Source: Thiomicrorhabdus sp. zzn3
GTDB taxonomy: Bacteria > Pseudomonadota > Gammaproteobacteria > Thiomicrospirales > Thiomicrospiraceae
Length of the DNA: 64,000 bases
Reading direction: 5' to 3'
Assembly: GCF_029767755.1 (NCBI RefSeq)
Contig: NZ_JARUQS010000001.1
Span: 310,001 to 374,000, forward strand
This document shows positions 10,647-21,315 of the stretch, piece after piece. The translations under genes were made by a program, and so were the position numbers. Each line of letters begins with the position of its first letter. Position 1 is the stretch's first letter. A model generated the notes under the pieces. It searched no databases. It was given only the letters and a program-made list of their open reading frames with translations, and was not told the origin of the DNA.

Positions 10647-10885
10647 GATCGTTCTGATATTTTGGCTTCTCTTTGATGCGCAGTAGCCAACTATGTTTTC
10701 TTCATCATCTATAACGCGGGAATTCTCAGCAGTATGTTTTAGCTGTCATTGGCTATAGGCTCCTTATCGCACTTGGAATGACGTGTGCTAATCTTCGTGC
10801 GCAAATCTTTAAGTGTTGTGTAATAAAAAGTTCATAATTCCATTTGTACGCATAAGGTTTTTTAAACCCTTAAGTTAGTGGTTTC

Positions 10886-10894
10886 TGTTATAAT
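10886..10894 (+). promoter_or_regulatory. Extended -10 promoter candidate for glmS and the downstream locus
   Basis: TGT followed by TATAAT (10889-10894) matches a perfect -10 with a TGn extension, 44 bases before the glmS ATG. No good -35 hexamer is found at 16-18 bp spacing, which is usual for extended -10 promoters. It is the most convincing promoter between glgP and the sulfate and polysaccharide genes, so it may serve several of them. No glmS ribozyme-like structure was recognised. Confidence 0.5.
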
Positions 10895-10937
10895 TTTTCC
10901 CGTTTTTTCACTTTTATTGTTGGGTAAGTGTTGATTT

Positions 10938-12800
10938 ATGTGCGGAATTGTTGGTGGCATCGCTGAACGAAATATTATTCCGATTTTGTTAGAGGGGCTT
11001 AAGCGTCTTGAGTACCGAGGGTATGATTCTTCCGGGGTGGCGGTTGTTAATGCTAACAATGAAATCGAACGAGTACGAGCACTTGGTAAGATTAAAAATC
11101 TGCGCGAGAAAATCGAATTAGAGCGTGCTCAAGGTGGTGAAGTCAGTGGGCAGGTTGGCATTGCTCACACCCGTTGGGCGACTCATGGTGTTCCGGCAGA
11201 AAATAATGCTCATCCTCATGTCTGTAACAATGCCGTTGCCGTGGTGCATAACGGCATTATCGAAAACTATCAAGCACTCAAAACGCAGCAAGTTGAGCAA
11301 GGCTATCGTTTTACCTCGGAAACTGATACCGAAGTTGTTGCTCATGCTGTTCATCATTACTTTCAGACTTCTGAAAATTTGTTGTCTGCGGTTCAAAAAG
11401 CCGTTTCAGAATTTGAAGGTGCTTATGCATTAGGTGTGATCGCCAAAGACGACCCAAATACGCTGATTGCGGCCCGCAAAGGCAGTCCGTTGGTTATCGG
11501 GATCGGGATTGGTGAGCACTTTATCGCGTCCGATGTCTCTGCACTGCTTCCGGTTACCCAGCAGTTTATTTTTCTTGAAGAAGGTGATATTGCTCACATC
11601 ACCAGAGAAAATGTTGAGATTTACGATGCGAACGGCCAAATTGTTGAGCGCCCTGTTAAGATATCGAATCTTTCCGCACATTCTGTTGAGCTGGGTGAGC
11701 ACCGTCACTACATGCACAAAGAGATCTTTGAGCAGCCACAAGCGGTCATTGATACCTTGGAAGGTCGCATTACCCAGGATCATGTACTCATCTCCGCCTT
11801 TGGTCATCAGGCAGAAGCAATTTTCAAAACGATTAACCAGGTGCAGATTATCGCCTGTGGAACTAGCTATCACGCAGGTTTAGTGGCTAAGTATTGGTTT
11901 GAGGATATTATTGGTCTGCCTTGTCAGGTCGAAGTCGCCAGCGAATACCGCTACCGTAATCCGGTAGTGCAGGATAATACTCTGTTTGTCACTATTAGTC
12001 AGTCGGGTGAGACTGCCGATACGTTAGCCGCCTTGCAACAGGTTAAGGTCCTTAAACGAGAAAAAAATCTTCCAACCCTAACCATCTGTAATGTCCCAGA
12101 ATCGAGTCTCACTCGTGAGTCTGATCTCACCTTCTTAACGCATGCCGGTCCAGAGATTGGCGTGGCATCGACTAAAGCGTTTACGACTCAACTGGTTGCT
12201 TTATCGCTGTTATTAACGGCAGTTGGTAAGTCCTTGCAGCTGATGTCAGAAGAGCAAGAACGTAAAATCGTGCATGGCCTGCAAAAATTACCAGGCCTGA
12301 TTAAAAAGGCATTGGAGCACGAAGATAAAATTATTGAAATAGCGCAATGTTTTGCAGATCGGGAAAGTGCACTCTTCTTAGGACGTGGGACTATGTACCC
12401 GATTGCTTTGGAGGGGGCTTTGAAACTTAAAGAAATCAGTTATATTCATGCCGAAGCCTATCCTGCAGGCGAGCTGAAACACGGCCCGTTGGCATTGATT
12501 GATGAACATATTCCGGTTGTCACTATTGCGCCGCATGATGATTTGCTGGAAAAGCTCAAATCTAATCTTCAGGAAGTGAAAGCGCGAGGAGGACAGATGA
12601 TTGTGTTTGAAGATGAGCAGTCAGGCGTCAGTTCCGAAGCTGGATTTAAAGTCATTAAAGCCACAACCAATGTTGGTCGAATTACCGCACCGATTACCTT
12701 TAATATTCCTTTGCAGCTACTCAGTTATCACGTGGCCTTAATAAAGGGAACGGATGTAGACCAACCTAGAAACTTGGCTAAATCGGTAACTGTTGAATAA
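10938..12800 (+). CDS. glmS: Glutamine-fructose-6-phosphate aminotransferase (isomerizing)
   Basis: Makes glucosamine-6-phosphate from fructose-6-phosphate and glutamine, feeding UDP-GlcNAc. The 620-residue protein starts MCGIVGG, with Cys2 becoming the N-terminal nucleophile of the glutamine amidotransferase domain. Two SIS sugar-isomerase domains follow ([11 protein letters not shown] and [18 protein letters not shown] regions). The C-terminus [13 protein letters not shown] is the conserved family end. Here it opens the same-strand run of PAPS and amino-sugar polysaccharide genes, and cysD begins 10 bases after its stop. UDP-GlcNAc is the precursor for two of the three sugar pathways downstream, so the linkage makes metabolic sense. 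Confidence 0.97.
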   Translation: MCGIVGGIAERNIIPILLEGLKRLEYRGYDSSGVAVVNANNEIERVRALGKIKNLREKIELERAQGGEVSGQVGIAHTRWATHGVPAENNAHPHVCNNAVAVVHNGIIENYQALKTQQVEQGYRFTSETDTEVVAHAVHHYFQTSENLLSAVQKAVSEFEGAYALGVIAKDDPNTLIAARKGSPLVIGIGIGEHFIASDVSALLPVTQQFIFLEEGDIAHITRENVEIYDANGQIVERPVKISNLSAHSVELGEHRHYMHKEIFEQPQAVIDTLEGRITQDHVLISAFGHQAEAIFKTINQVQIIACGTSYHAGLVAKYWFEDIIGLPCQVEVASEYRYRNPVVQDNTLFVTISQSGETADTLAALQQVKVLKREKNLPTLTICNVPESSLTRESDLTFLTHAGPEIGVASTKAFTTQLVALSLLLTAVGKSLQLMSEEQERKIVHGLQKLPGLIKKALEHEDKIIEIAQCFADRESALFLGRGTMYPIALEGALKLKEISYIHAEAYPAGELKHGPLALIDEHIPVVTIAPHDDLLEKLKSNLQEVKARGGQMIVFEDEQSGVSSEAGFKVIKATTNVGRITAPITFNIPLQLLSYHVALIKGTDVDQPRNLAKSVTVE

Positions 12801-12810
12801 GAGATTTAAG

Positions 12811-13725
12811 ATGGAATTAAACCAAAAAAGATTGACCCACCTAAAGAAGCTTGAGGCGGAATCGGTTCACATTATTCGTGAAGTCATCGCCGAATTTGAA
12901 AACCCTGCCATGCTCTACAGCATCGGTAAGGATTCATCGGTGATGTTGCACTTGGCGCAAAAAGCGTTTTATCCTGCGCCGCCGCCGTTTCCTTTGGTGC
13001 ATGTAGATACGACCTGGAAGTTTCAGGAAATGATCCAATTTCGTGATCGCCGTGCTCAAGAGGTAGGGATGGATTTGTTGGTGCATATTAATCCTAAAGG
13101 GCCTGAAATGAATATCTCTCCCTTTGAGCACGGTTCCGCTATGCATACAGATATTATGAAAACGGAAGGGTTGCGTCAGGCTTTGGATAAGTATCAGTTT
13201 GATGCGGTTTTTGGTGGTGCGCGTCGTGATGAAGAAAAATCACGTGCTAAAGAGCGCATATACTCTTTCCGCGACAAGAACCATCGCTGGGATCCTAAAA
13301 ATCAGCGTCCGGAATTGTGGGATGTGTACAACGGAAAACACAAAAAAGGCGAATCCATTCGCGTGTTCCCGCTTTCGAACTGGACCGAGCTGGATATTTG
13401 GCAGTACATCTACCTCGAAAATATTGAGATTCCAAGCCTGTATTTTGCAAAAGAACGCCCGGTTGTGGAGTATGGCGGCACCAAGATTATGGTGGACGAT
13501 GAGCGCATGCCTCAAGAGTTGCGTGACACGGCCAAGATGGAGAGGGTGCGCTTCCGTACTTTGGGTTGTTATCCTTTGACCGGTGCGGTTGAATCGAGTG
13601 CGTCGACGTTACCTGAAATTATTCAAGAAATGCTTCTCACCAAAGTGTCGGAGCGTCAAGGTCGATTAATTGACCATGACGAAGCGGGCTCTATGGAGAA
13701 GAAAAAAATTGAAGGGTATTTCTAA
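12811..13725 (+). CDS. cysD: Sulfate adenylyltransferase subunit 2
   Basis: The small catalytic subunit of ATP sulfurylase, forming APS from sulfate and ATP with CysN. The 304-residue protein shows the PP-loop SIGKDSS (37-43) of the N-type ATP pyrophosphatase fold, and the family segments HVDTTWKF and [16 protein letters not shown] chose the ATG at 12811; the reading frame also opens at a TTG at 12793 inside the glmS stop region, which would add six atypical residues. The stop overlaps the cysN start (TAATG). Confidence 0.97.
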   Translation: MELNQKRLTHLKKLEAESVHIIREVIAEFENPAMLYSIGKDSSVMLHLAQKAFYPAPPPFPLVHVDTTWKFQEMIQFRDRRAQEVGMDLLVHINPKGPEMNISPFEHGSAMHTDIMKTEGLRQALDKYQFDAVFGGARRDEEKSRAKERIYSFRDKNHRWDPKNQRPELWDVYNGKHKKGESIRVFPLSNWTELDIWQYIYLENIEIPSLYFAKERPVVEYGGTKIMVDDERMPQELRDTAKMERVRFRTLGCYPLTGAVESSASTLPEIIQEMLLTKVSERQGRLIDHDEAGSMEKKKIEGYF

Positions 13726-15164
13726 TGGCACATCAGTCGGACTTAATTGCAACGAATATTGAAGAGTATTTGCATCAGCATGAGAATAAAGAGCTGTTGC
13801 GTTTCATTACCTGCGGTAGCGTGGATGATGGTAAAAGCACGCTGATCGGTCGATTGCTGCATGACAGTAAAATGATTTTTGAAGATCAGCTGGCAGCCAT
13901 CAATAAGGACTCAAAAAAGCACGGTACGACCGGTGATGAAATTGACTTGGCGCTGTTGGTAGACGGCTTGCAGTCTGAGCGGGAGCAGGGGATTACCATT
14001 GATGTAGCCTACCGCTTTTTCTCGACCGACAAACGCAAATTCATCATTGCAGACACTCCGGGCCACGAACAGTATACGCGCAATATGGCAACCGGGGCTT
14101 CGACAGCGGATTTGGCAATCATTTTGATTGACGCTCGACACGGTGTTCAAACGCAAACACGCCGTCACTCGTTTATTACCAAACTATTGGGTCTTAAGCA
14201 TATTGTCGTCGCCATTAATAAGATGGACTTGGTCGAGTACAGTGAAGACCGCTTTAATGAAATTAAGGCAGAGTACACCGAATTTGCCAAAGGGCTGGAG
14301 ATCGAGAATCCAATCTTCGTTCCAATTTCAGCTTTGAAAGGTGACAACGTTGTGAATCCAAGTGAATCAATGGACTGGTATCAAGGCCAGCCTTTGATGA
14401 GCCTGCTGGACGATATTGAAATTGGCGATAACACGAATTTGGACAATTTCCGCTTCCCGGTTCAGTATGTCAATCGTCCGCACCTGAATTTCAGGGGCTA
14501 TTGCGGTACGATTGCGGCGGGAACGGTTTCTGTCGGTGATGCCGTGACGGTGTTGCCGTCGATGAAAACGTCAACAGTGAAGCAAATTCTTCAGCCGGCG
14601 ATTTCGGAAGAGAATATGGCGGTTGGAGAAGGTTTTGCACCGATGGCGGTCACTTTGACGCTGGAAGATGAGATTGATATCAGCCGAGGCGATATGTTGG
14701 TTAAATCGAATGATCTTCCAGAAATGTCGGACAGCTTGAAAGTGCATTTGGTGTGGATGAATGAACAAGCGATGGTGCCTGGTTCCGATTTTCTGATTAA
14801 GCGCGCTACCTCTTTGGTTTCCGGGCGTTTTGTCAGTATCGACCACCAGATTGATGTGAATACATTGGAGAAGCACTATCCGGAAAAATTGGAACTCAAC
14901 CAGATTGCGCAGTGTCAGTTGCAGCTTTCTCAAGTGATTGCATTTGACGATTACGAAACGGTTAAAGGATCGGGTAGTTTTATCGTGATCGATAAATACA
15001 CCCATGCGACCTTGGCGGCCGGCATGATTATCGGCAAAGGTCAGCAAGTTGATTCTGTACAAGGGCAGCGCGAGTATTCTGATTTCGAGAAGGACCTGAA
15101 TGCGTTGATCCGTAAGCACTATCCTGAATGGGGATGTAAGTCGATTTCTGATCTTTTGGGATAA
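13725..15164 (+). CDS. cysN: Sulfate adenylyltransferase subunit 1 (GTPase)
   Basis: The GTPase subunit that drives APS synthesis by CysD. The 479-residue protein carries G1 GSVDDGKS (31-38), G3 DTPGH (110-114) and G4 NKMDL, with EF-Tu-like beta-barrel domains after them. It is not fused to CysC, which is a separate gene downstream, so this is the stand-alone CysN form. Its start overlaps the cysD stop by one base, indicating coupled translation of the two subunits. Confidence 0.97.
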   Translation: MAHQSDLIATNIEEYLHQHENKELLRFITCGSVDDGKSTLIGRLLHDSKMIFEDQLAAINKDSKKHGTTGDEIDLALLVDGLQSEREQGITIDVAYRFFSTDKRKFIIADTPGHEQYTRNMATGASTADLAIILIDARHGVQTQTRRHSFITKLLGLKHIVVAINKMDLVEYSEDRFNEIKAEYTEFAKGLEIENPIFVPISALKGDNVVNPSESMDWYQGQPLMSLLDDIEIGDNTNLDNFRFPVQYVNRPHLNFRGYCGTIAAGTVSVGDAVTVLPSMKTSTVKQILQPAISEENMAVGEGFAPMAVTLTLEDEIDISRGDMLVKSNDLPEMSDSLKVHLVWMNEQAMVPGSDFLIKRATSLVSGRFVSIDHQIDVNTLEKHYPEKLELNQIAQCQLQLSQVIAFDDYETVKGSGSFIVIDKYTHATLAAGMIIGKGQQVDSVQGQREYSDFEKDLNALIRKHYPEWGCKSISDLLG

Positions 15165-15167
15165 CCC

Positions 15168-16892
15168 ATGCTTGTATATGGCGTATTGGCTTCGATTATT
15201 GCTCTGCTGGCTTTGTTGGTATGGGGAAGAGTCCAACCATTTAAACTTTTCGCCGCGCTGCTGCTGATCTATTACACCTTTGACCTCATCCCTTTGCAGG
15301 TAATGTTGGGCAATTTTGTTAATCCGGCACTGATTACCTTGGTTTTTTTGCTGTTGGTAAGCAGTGTCTTGGAGAAAACGAATTTGTTTCAAGCGCTTGC
15401 GCGTTGGTTAGTCGCCTCAAGTGAGAGGGGAACCATGACGAGAATGGGGTCGATCGTAGGTTTTGGGTCGGCTTTTCTAAACAACACCGCAGTGGTGGCA
15501 TCGCTGATGTCGCTGATTGGCAAAACAAAGCGTTTCCCTTCTTCTAAACTGCTGATCCCTTTGTCTTATATCGCCATCTTTGGTGGGACTTTGACGCTGG
15601 TGGGAACTTCGACACACTTAATCATCAATAGCTTTGCGGTTCAGGCAGGCCTGCCCGAATTGGGCATTTTTGATTTTTTGTATGTGGGGTTTTTCATTCT
15701 GTTGTTCGGAACGCTTACCCTAATTGTTTTAGCGCCAAAGTTGTTGCCGAGTATCCAAACTGAAACAGAGCAGCGTTCTGAGTATTTGATTGAAACGAAG
15801 CTGGCGGCCGATTCGGAGTTAGTCGGGTTGTCAATCGAACAGGCCGGTTTGCGTCAATTAGAAGACTTGTATTTGGCGCAAGTGGTGTCTGGAAAAAATA
15901 AGATTGGGCCGGTTTCTCCGCAATATGTGCTTCAGGCTGGAGACCATCTGTTATTTGCGGGAGATATTAAAGCAGCGCCTAAGCTTTTACTGTTTTCGGG
16001 CTTGAGTTTTTTGGATGAAGCCCAGGGAACCAAACATAACCAGTTAGTCGAAGTGGTGGTTTCCCATCAGTCTCCAATGATCGGTTCGACGATTAAAAAA
16101 GCCAATTTTCGCAATAAATTCGATGCAGCAGTGGTGGCCATTCGTCGTGGCGGTCAAGAGTTGGAAGGGCGGTTGGCCCAAGTTATCTTGCAAGCCGGTG
16201 ATGCGTTGGTTTTGGTGACTGGACCGGATTTTGAGAAGCGTGAAAACTTGGATAAGAATTTTTATTTCTACACGCCGCTTGAAACCCAGCAGCATTTAAA
16301 CGTTAAACAGAGCACGTGGGCGGTGTTAGGTTTTGTTTCCGTCATCGGTCTGGCCGCTTTTGGGGTAATTCCTTTAATTAAAGGGCTTATGTTGCTGCTG
16401 GTGGCGTATCTGCTGTTCGGTTTGACCTCCATTCGGGAGTTGCGCCGCAAAGTGCCTTTTGAAATCGCCATGATTGTGGGCGCGGCACTCGGCATTGCCA
16501 AAGTGATGACCGATTCCGGAGCGGCGGATATGATTGCCGATTCCGTATTGTCCACATTCGGTTACTGGGGCGTTTTTGGCAGTTTTATCGGAGTCTATTT
16601 GCTGACTGTGCTGTTGACCGAACTAGTGACCAATAATGCGGCGGCGGCTTTGGGGTTTCCTATCGCCTTGGTGACCGCCGAGGCGCTGGGGGTCAGCCCT
16701 TGGCCATTTGTTATGGCGGTTGCCTACGGGGCGAGTGCCAGCTTCTTAACCCCTTATGGTTACCAAACCAACCTGATGGTGTACTCTCCTGGCGGTTACC
16801 GATTTTTAGATTATGTCAAAATGGGAATGCCCGTCAGTCTGGTCTATGGACTGACTGTACTGTCGTTGGTTCCCGTTTTTTTCCCTTTTTAG
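15168..16892 (+). CDS. SLC13/DASS-type anion permease with two RCK_C domains (probable sulfate importer)
   Basis: An inner-membrane carrier of 574 residues. N-terminal membrane segments (about 1-190) include the family motif around SAFLNNTAVVASLM. Two TrkA-C/RCK_C-like regulatory domains follow (about 205-370), and a second block of membrane segments (about 378-573) contains TELVTNNAAAALGFP. This split layout is typical of the YfbS/SLC13-like group. Its position 3 bases after cysN and 9-12 bases before cysC strongly suggests the substrate is sulfate, but this is contextual; related proteins carry dicarboxylates or other anions. No ABC-type sulfate transporter is present in the window. Confidence 0.85.
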   Translation: MLVYGVLASIIALLALLVWGRVQPFKLFAALLLIYYTFDLIPLQVMLGNFVNPALITLVFLLLVSSVLEKTNLFQALARWLVASSERGTMTRMGSIVGFGSAFLNNTAVVASLMSLIGKTKRFPSSKLLIPLSYIAIFGGTLTLVGTSTHLIINSFAVQAGLPELGIFDFLYVGFFILLFGTLTLIVLAPKLLPSIQTETEQRSEYLIETKLAADSELVGLSIEQAGLRQLEDLYLAQVVSGKNKIGPVSPQYVLQAGDHLLFAGDIKAAPKLLLFSGLSFLDEAQGTKHNQLVEVVVSHQSPMIGSTIKKANFRNKFDAAVVAIRRGGQELEGRLAQVILQAGDALVLVTGPDFEKRENLDKNFYFYTPLETQQHLNVKQSTWAVLGFVSVIGLAAFGVIPLIKGLMLLLVAYLLFGLTSIRELRRKVPFEIAMIVGAALGIAKVMTDSGAADMIADSVLSTFGYWGVFGSFIGVYLLTVLLTELVTNNAAAALGFPIALVTAEALGVSPWPFVMAVAYGASASFLTPYGYQTNLMVYSPGGYRFLDYVKMGMPVSLVYGLTVLSLVPVFFPF

Positions 16893-16904
16893 GATAGTCG
16901 TTTG

Positions 16905-17504
16905 ATGAGCAAGAATGAGAATATCGTTTGGCATGAACACCATGTCAAAAAAGAAGATCGAGCCAAACTCAAACAGCAAGCGCCCTGCATACTTTGGTTT
17001 ACAGGTTTAAGTGGCAGCGGTAAATCGACTGTCGCCAATGCCGTAGAGAGTTTGCTCTTTAAGATGGGAAAACATACGTTTCTATTGGATGGCGATAACG
17101 TTCGTCATGGATTGAATAAAGGGTTGTCTTTCTCGGAGGAAGACCGTATTGAAAACATCCGTCGTGTAGGTGAGGTTGCCAAGTTGTTTACGGATTCGGG
17201 ATTGATCGTATTAACGGCGTTTATTTCTCCGTTTCTGAAAGATCGGGAAATGGTTCGTCAGATGGGAGAGTCGGGTGAATTTATCGAGGTGTTTATCGAT
17301 ACGCCTTTGAATGTCTGCGAGCAGAGAGATCCAAAGGGGCTCTATAAAAAGGCTCGAGCAGGTGAAATAAAAGATTTTACGGGTATCGATTCACCATATG
17401 AGGCTCCAGTCAATCCTGAAATACACATTGTCAACGACGGGATTACGGTTGAGGAAGCCGCCGGTCAGGTAGTGGAGTACCTGAAGCGAAACAATTACAT
17501 ATAG
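16905..17504 (+). CDS. cysC: Adenylylsulfate kinase
   Basis: Phosphorylates APS to PAPS, the sulfuryl donor for sulfotransferases. The 199-residue protein has the P-loop GLSGSGKS (34-41) and the segment [11 protein letters not shown] that binds APS, followed by FISPF and [10 protein letters not shown]. The chosen start is ATG 16905; a TTG three bases earlier opens the frame but is not needed. With CysD/CysN it completes PAPS synthesis. No PAPS reductase gene (cysH) follows, so the PAPS appears meant for sulfation rather than cysteine synthesis. cysQ follows after 70 bases with no clear terminator. Confidence 0.97.
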   Translation: MSKNENIVWHEHHVKKEDRAKLKQQAPCILWFTGLSGSGKSTVANAVESLLFKMGKHTFLLDGDNVRHGLNKGLSFSEEDRIENIRRVGEVAKLFTDSGLIVLTAFISPFLKDREMVRQMGESGEFIEVFIDTPLNVCEQRDPKGLYKKARAGEIKDFTGIDSPYEAPVNPEIHIVNDGITVEEAAGQVVEYLKRNNYI

Positions 17505-17574
17505 TTTTTTATGGGGCTGATTTACAGTTCCTATATCAAGAATGAAAAATTTAATCAAAAATCAAGACTGAGAC

Positions 17575-18348
17575 ATGATCGAAAAAATTGATATCCAAGA
17601 TGTTGTGCAGCTGGCTAAAAAAGCCGGTGAAGCTGTTATGGACATTTATAGAAAAGACTTTGAGGTCGAGTACAAGGCCGATGAGTCGCCATTGACCTTA
17701 GCGGATAAAACGGCACATAACATTATTGAGGAAGGTTTGCGGGAGTTGGATCGTAAGAACAGTACCGAAATTCCGTTGCTTTCAGAAGAAGGTAAAAACA
17801 TTCGTTATGAGGAACGTAAAAACTGGGAATATTTCTGGTTGGTTGATCCGTTGGACGGAACCAAGGAGTTCGTCAAGAAGAACGATGAATTTACCGTCAA
17901 TATAGCACTGGTTTACAAAGATACTCCCATCTTGGGAGTAGTGTATGCACCAGCTTTGGATGTCTGTTACTGGGCTAAAAAAGGAGCAGGTGCTTTCAAA
18001 GACGGGTTGAAACTACCATTGAAAACGACTGAAGATAGACAGACTTATAAGATTGTTGCAAGCCGTTCGCATATGTCTGAAGAAACCAAAGCGTTTATTG
18101 ATTCGATTGAAACGGATATGCACAAAGAATTGATCTCTATCGGCAGTTCAATGAAGATTTGTCTCGTTGCTGAAGGGGAGGCGGATATTTATCCTAGATT
18201 AGGCCCAACTATGGAATGGGATACAGCTGCTGCGCATGCGATTGTAAATGAGTCCGGCCACAGTTTGAGGAAATATGAGCAAGGCGAATATTTCACCCAT
18301 AAATATAATAAAGAAAATTTGTTGAATGATTGGTTTGTTGTTGTATGA
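17575..18348 (+). CDS. cysQ: 3'(2'),5'-bisphosphate nucleotidase
   Basis: Hydrolyses PAP, the product left when sulfotransferases use PAPS, to AMP and phosphate, which prevents product inhibition. The 257-residue inositol-monophosphatase-fold protein shows metal-binding residues in LLSEEGK (Glu71, Glu72) and DPLDGTKEF (Asp91, Asp94), and the C-terminal WDTAAAHAI segment. Its stop overlaps the rfbB start (ATGA), tying the PAPS genes physically and translationally to the polysaccharide genes. Confidence 0.95.
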   Translation: MIEKIDIQDVVQLAKKAGEAVMDIYRKDFEVEYKADESPLTLADKTAHNIIEEGLRELDRKNSTEIPLLSEEGKNIRYEERKNWEYFWLVDPLDGTKEFVKKNDEFTVNIALVYKDTPILGVVYAPALDVCYWAKKGAGAFKDGLKLPLKTTEDRQTYKIVASRSHMSEETKAFIDSIETDMHKELISIGSSMKICLVAEGEADIYPRLGPTMEWDTAAAHAIVNESGHSLRKYEQGEYFTHKYNKENLLNDWFVVV

Positions 18349-19439
18349 AAGTTAATTTAAATGAAAAAAGAAAAATATTAGTGACTGGTGGTGCCGGTTT
18401 TATAGGTTCTGCGGTCATTCGTCATTTGATCAATGATACCGATTGTTCAGTTGTGAATCTTGATAAATTGACTTATGCCGGTAATCTTGAATCCCTTGCA
18501 ACTGTCAGTGACAGTCCAAGGTATGCGTTTGAGCAGGTAGATATTTGCGATGCCGAAGAGTTGAAGCGAGTGTTTAGTATTCATAAACCCGATATAGTAA
18601 TGCATCTGGCAGCCGAGTCCCATGTCGACCGTTCAATTGATGGCCCTAATGAATTTATTCAAACCAATATTGTTGGTACTTATACCCTATTGGAGCAGGT
18701 TAGATCCTATTGGAACAGCCTTGAGGGCGAGAAACAAACAAGTTTTAGGTTCCATCATATTTCAACGGATGAAGTTTATGGCGATTTGCCTCATCCGGAT
18801 GAGGTGTCCGGCAAACTTCCTTTGTTTACTGAGACGACCCCCTATGCACCAAGCTCACCCTATAGTGCGAGTAAGGCAGGTTCCGATCACTTGGTTAGAG
18901 CGTGGCAGAAAACATATGGTCTGCCTACCTTAGTTACTAATTGCTCAAACAATTATGGGCCTTACCATTTTCCCGAGAAACTTATCCCCTTGGTGATTTT
19001 AAATGCACTTGAAGGAAAGCCATTACCGGTTTATGGGAAAGGCAATCAGATTCGTGATTGGCTTTATGTAGAAGATCATGCTAGAGCCCTGGTATTGGTC
19101 GCAACTCAGGGAAGTATTGGGGAAACTTATAACATCGGTGGACACAACGAAAAACAAAATATCGAAGTTGTGAAAACAATTTGTTCAATTCTTGATGAAG
19201 TAAAGCCTAAAGGAACTTCATATGCTGAGCAGATTACATTTGTAGCGGATCGTCCAGGACATGATATGCGTTACGCTATAGATGCGGCTAAGATTCAACG
19301 GGATTTGAATTGGTCACCTAGGGAGACCTTTGAAAGTGGTATTAAAAAGACAGTTCAGTGGTATCTGGATAATCAAGATTGGTGTCAGCATGTGCAGGAC
19401 GGCAGTTATAAAAGAGAAAGATTAGGAAGTAAAATATGA
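18345..19439 (+). CDS. rfbB: dTDP-glucose 4,6-dehydratase
   Basis: Converts dTDP-glucose to dTDP-4-keto-6-deoxyglucose. The 364-residue extended short-chain dehydrogenase has the NAD-binding loop TGGAGFIG (14-21), the STDEVYGDL segment and the [10 protein letters not shown] motif (YxxxK). The ATG at 18345, overlapping the cysQ stop as ATGA, is preferred over an upstream in-frame TTG. It is followed by rfbA with another ATGA overlap. No rfbC or rfbD is in the locus, so the product is probably used by the WecE-type aminotransferase at 24482 rather than turned into rhamnose here. Confidence 0.96.
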   Translation: MKVNLNEKRKILVTGGAGFIGSAVIRHLINDTDCSVVNLDKLTYAGNLESLATVSDSPRYAFEQVDICDAEELKRVFSIHKPDIVMHLAAESHVDRSIDGPNEFIQTNIVGTYTLLEQVRSYWNSLEGEKQTSFRFHHISTDEVYGDLPHPDEVSGKLPLFTETTPYAPSSPYSASKAGSDHLVRAWQKTYGLPTLVTNCSNNYGPYHFPEKLIPLVILNALEGKPLPVYGKGNQIRDWLYVEDHARALVLVATQGSIGETYNIGGHNEKQNIEVVKTICSILDEVKPKGTSYAEQITFVADRPGHDMRYAIDAAKIQRDLNWSPRETFESGIKKTVQWYLDNQDWCQHVQDGSYKRERLGSKI

Positions 19440-20302
19440 AGGGAATTATATTAGCTGGCGGTTCGGGAACACGACTTTATCCAATAACAAAAGGGGTGTC
19501 TAAACAGTTATTGCCTGTGTATGACAAACCGATGATTTATTATCCGCTGTCAGTTCTTATGTTGGCTGGGATTAAAGATGTCTTAATCATTACTACACCA
19601 GAAGACCAAGCCGGCTTTCAAAGAGTGTTGGGCGATGGTTCTGAGTTTGGAGTTAACCTGAGCTATGCCATTCAGCCTAGTCCAGATGGTCTCGCACAAG
19701 CATTTATTATCGGCGAAGAATTTATTGGTGATGATAGTGTGTGTTTGGTTTTGGGGGACAATATTTTCTGGGGGCAGGGCTTTACTCCTATTTTGAAACG
19801 AGCTGCTAGTCGTGAAACAGGAGCTTCCGTATTTGGTTACCAGGTTAAAGATCCTGAGCGCTTCGGTGTGGTGGCATTTGATGAGAATCAGAAGGCTGTC
19901 AGTATTGAAGAAAAACCGGAAGAGCCAAAATCGAATTATGCGGTAACAGGTTTATATTTTTATGATAACGATGTTGTTGAAATGGCTAAACAGGTTAAGC
20001 CATCTCATCGTGGAGAGCTTGAAATTACGACAATCAATCAAATGTACCTGGAGCGAGGAAGTTTGAATGTTGAACTGCTTGGACGTGGTTTTGCATGGCT
20101 TGATACTGGTACGCATGAGAGTTTGTTGGAAGCGGCAATGTTTGTCGAAACTATTGAAAAAAGACAAGGGTATAAAATTGCTTGTTTAGAGGAGATTGCT
20201 TGGCGTAATAAATGGCTAAGTAATGAACAGGTTATGCAGGTTGGCCAGGCACTATCTAAAAATAGTTACGGGCAATACTTGTTGGAATTGATAAAAGATT
20301 AA
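19436..20302 (+). CDS. rfbA: Glucose-1-phosphate thymidylyltransferase
   Basis: Makes dTDP-glucose from dTTP and glucose-1-phosphate. The 288-residue protein shows the nucleotidyltransferase signature [11 protein letters not shown] (8-18), the [12 protein letters not shown] segment and [11 protein letters not shown]. Its length is normal for RmlA. The start overlaps the rfbB stop by 4 bases. It supplies the substrate for RfbB and so for the dTDP-4-amino sugar branch. A 74-base gap with an inverted repeat separates it from the AT-rich genes that follow. Confidence 0.96.
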   Translation: MKGIILAGGSGTRLYPITKGVSKQLLPVYDKPMIYYPLSVLMLAGIKDVLIITTPEDQAGFQRVLGDGSEFGVNLSYAIQPSPDGLAQAFIIGEEFIGDDSVCLVLGDNIFWGQGFTPILKRAASRETGASVFGYQVKDPERFGVVAFDENQKAVSIEEKPEEPKSNYAVTGLYFYDNDVVEMAKQVKPSHRGELEITTINQMYLERGSLNVELLGRGFAWLDTGTHESLLEAAMFVETIEKRQGYKIACLEEIAWRNKWLSNEQVMQVGQALSKNSYGQYLLELIKD

Positions 20303-20323
20303 CTAAATCAGTTGGTTGTATGT

Positions 20324-20362
20324 ATTTTAAAGTAGCGCTTGTTGTAACGGGGTTGCTTTAAA
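20324..20362. repeat. Inverted repeat between rfbA and the AT-rich gene block
   Basis: TTTTAAAG (20324-20331) and CTTTAAAA (20355-20362) form a perfect 8-bp inverted repeat. The stem can be extended by about four pairs including G-U wobbles, with a loop of about 15 bases. No long U-run follows, so terminator activity is doubtful. It lies where base composition shifts to AT-rich. Confidence 0.35.
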
Positions 20363-20376
20363 AAGTAGGTGGGTAA

Positions 20377-21306
20377 GTGAAGTTATCTGTTGTTGGTACA
20401 TTGTATTATTCAGAAAAATATATTGAAGAGTTTTGTTCTAGAGTATCTCGTGAATCACGCAGTTTATTTGGTGATGATTACGAGATTATTCTGGTAAACG
20501 ATGGGTCACCAGATAATAGTTTGAATATTGCTAAAGAAGCGGCGAAAAAAGATTGTCATATTAAAGTGGTCGACTTAAGCAAGAACTTTGGCCACTATAA
20601 GGCAATTATGACAGGTTTGGAGTTTGCTGAGGGTGACCTTGTTTTTCTTCTTGATACTGATCTTGAAGAGCAACCCGAGTGGCTAAGTGTCTTTTATGAA
20701 AGGATGCGTGAAACGGCTTCTGATGTCATTTATGGTGTCCAAGGAGAAAGAAAGGGCGGGCTCTTTGAGAAAGTTAGCGGTAAATTTTTCTATAAACTGT
20801 TTAACTTTTTATCTAAGGTCAAAATTCCAGAAAATTCTGTCACTGCAAGGTTAATGACAAGTTCATACAAAAAGTCATTGTTACAATTCAAGGAGCAGGA
20901 GCTTTTTTTGTTTGGGGTATTTGAACTTGCCGGTTTTAAACAGCTTCCCTATACGGTTAAGAAATTACAGGCTTCACCTACAACCTATAGTTTATCCCGT
21001 AAATTCAGTATTTTTTTTAACGGATTAACGTCATTTAGCGCTTACCCATTGAAGATGATCTTTTTGTTCGGGTTTTCGATTTCACTGATCTCTTTTTTAT
21101 ATTTTTTGTTTATTTTGTTTAATTGGTTTATGTATGAAAAACCAATTCAAGGATGGACATCGATAATTTTATCAATATGGTTTTTTGGCGGCATAATTAC
21201 TCTATCGATAGGCGTGATTGGTATTTATTTGAGTAAGATTTTTATTGAAGTAAAAAATAGGCCTTACACGATTGTAAAAAGTTTTTATCGTGTTGATGAA
21301 AAATAA
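20377..21306 (+). CDS. GT2 polyprenyl-phosphate glycosyltransferase (GtrB/DPM1-like)
   Basis: A membrane-bound GT-A enzyme of 309 residues. The N-terminal domain has DYEIILVNDGSPDNS and the metal-binding LLDTDLEEQPEW (DxD). Two C-terminal membrane helices lie at about residues 222-247 and 262-290. This layout is typical of enzymes that load a sugar on undecaprenyl phosphate for later periplasmic transfer. The start is GTG, with AGGTGGG just upstream. The AT-rich codon use differs from that of rfbA. The large membrane protein at 22211 could be its periplasmic partner; no GtrA-type flippase is nearby. Family assignment is firm; the donor sugar is unknown. Confidence 0.85.
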   Translation: MKLSVVGTLYYSEKYIEEFCSRVSRESRSLFGDDYEIILVNDGSPDNSLNIAKEAAKKDCHIKVVDLSKNFGHYKAIMTGLEFAEGDLVFLLDTDLEEQPEWLSVFYERMRETASDVIYGVQGERKGGLFEKVSGKFFYKLFNFLSKVKIPENSVTARLMTSSYKKSLLQFKEQELFLFGVFELAGFKQLPYTVKKLQASPTTYSLSRKFSIFFNGLTSFSAYPLKMIFLFGFSISLISFLYFLFILFNWFMYEKPIQGWTSIILSIWFFGGIITLSIGVIGIYLSKIFIEVKNRPYTIVKSFYRVDEK

Positions 21307-21315
21307 AAGAAATTT

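Noticed and set aside
10545-10937. glmS ribozyme or riboswitch before glmS
   Set aside because: No glmS ribozyme core was recognised and these are mainly found in Firmicutes; only a hairpin and an extended -10 promoter are visible.
17505-18360. JUMPstart/ops element for RfaH at the head of the polysaccharide genes
   Set aside because: The ops core GGCGGTAG was not found near the rfbB start or in the gaps examined.
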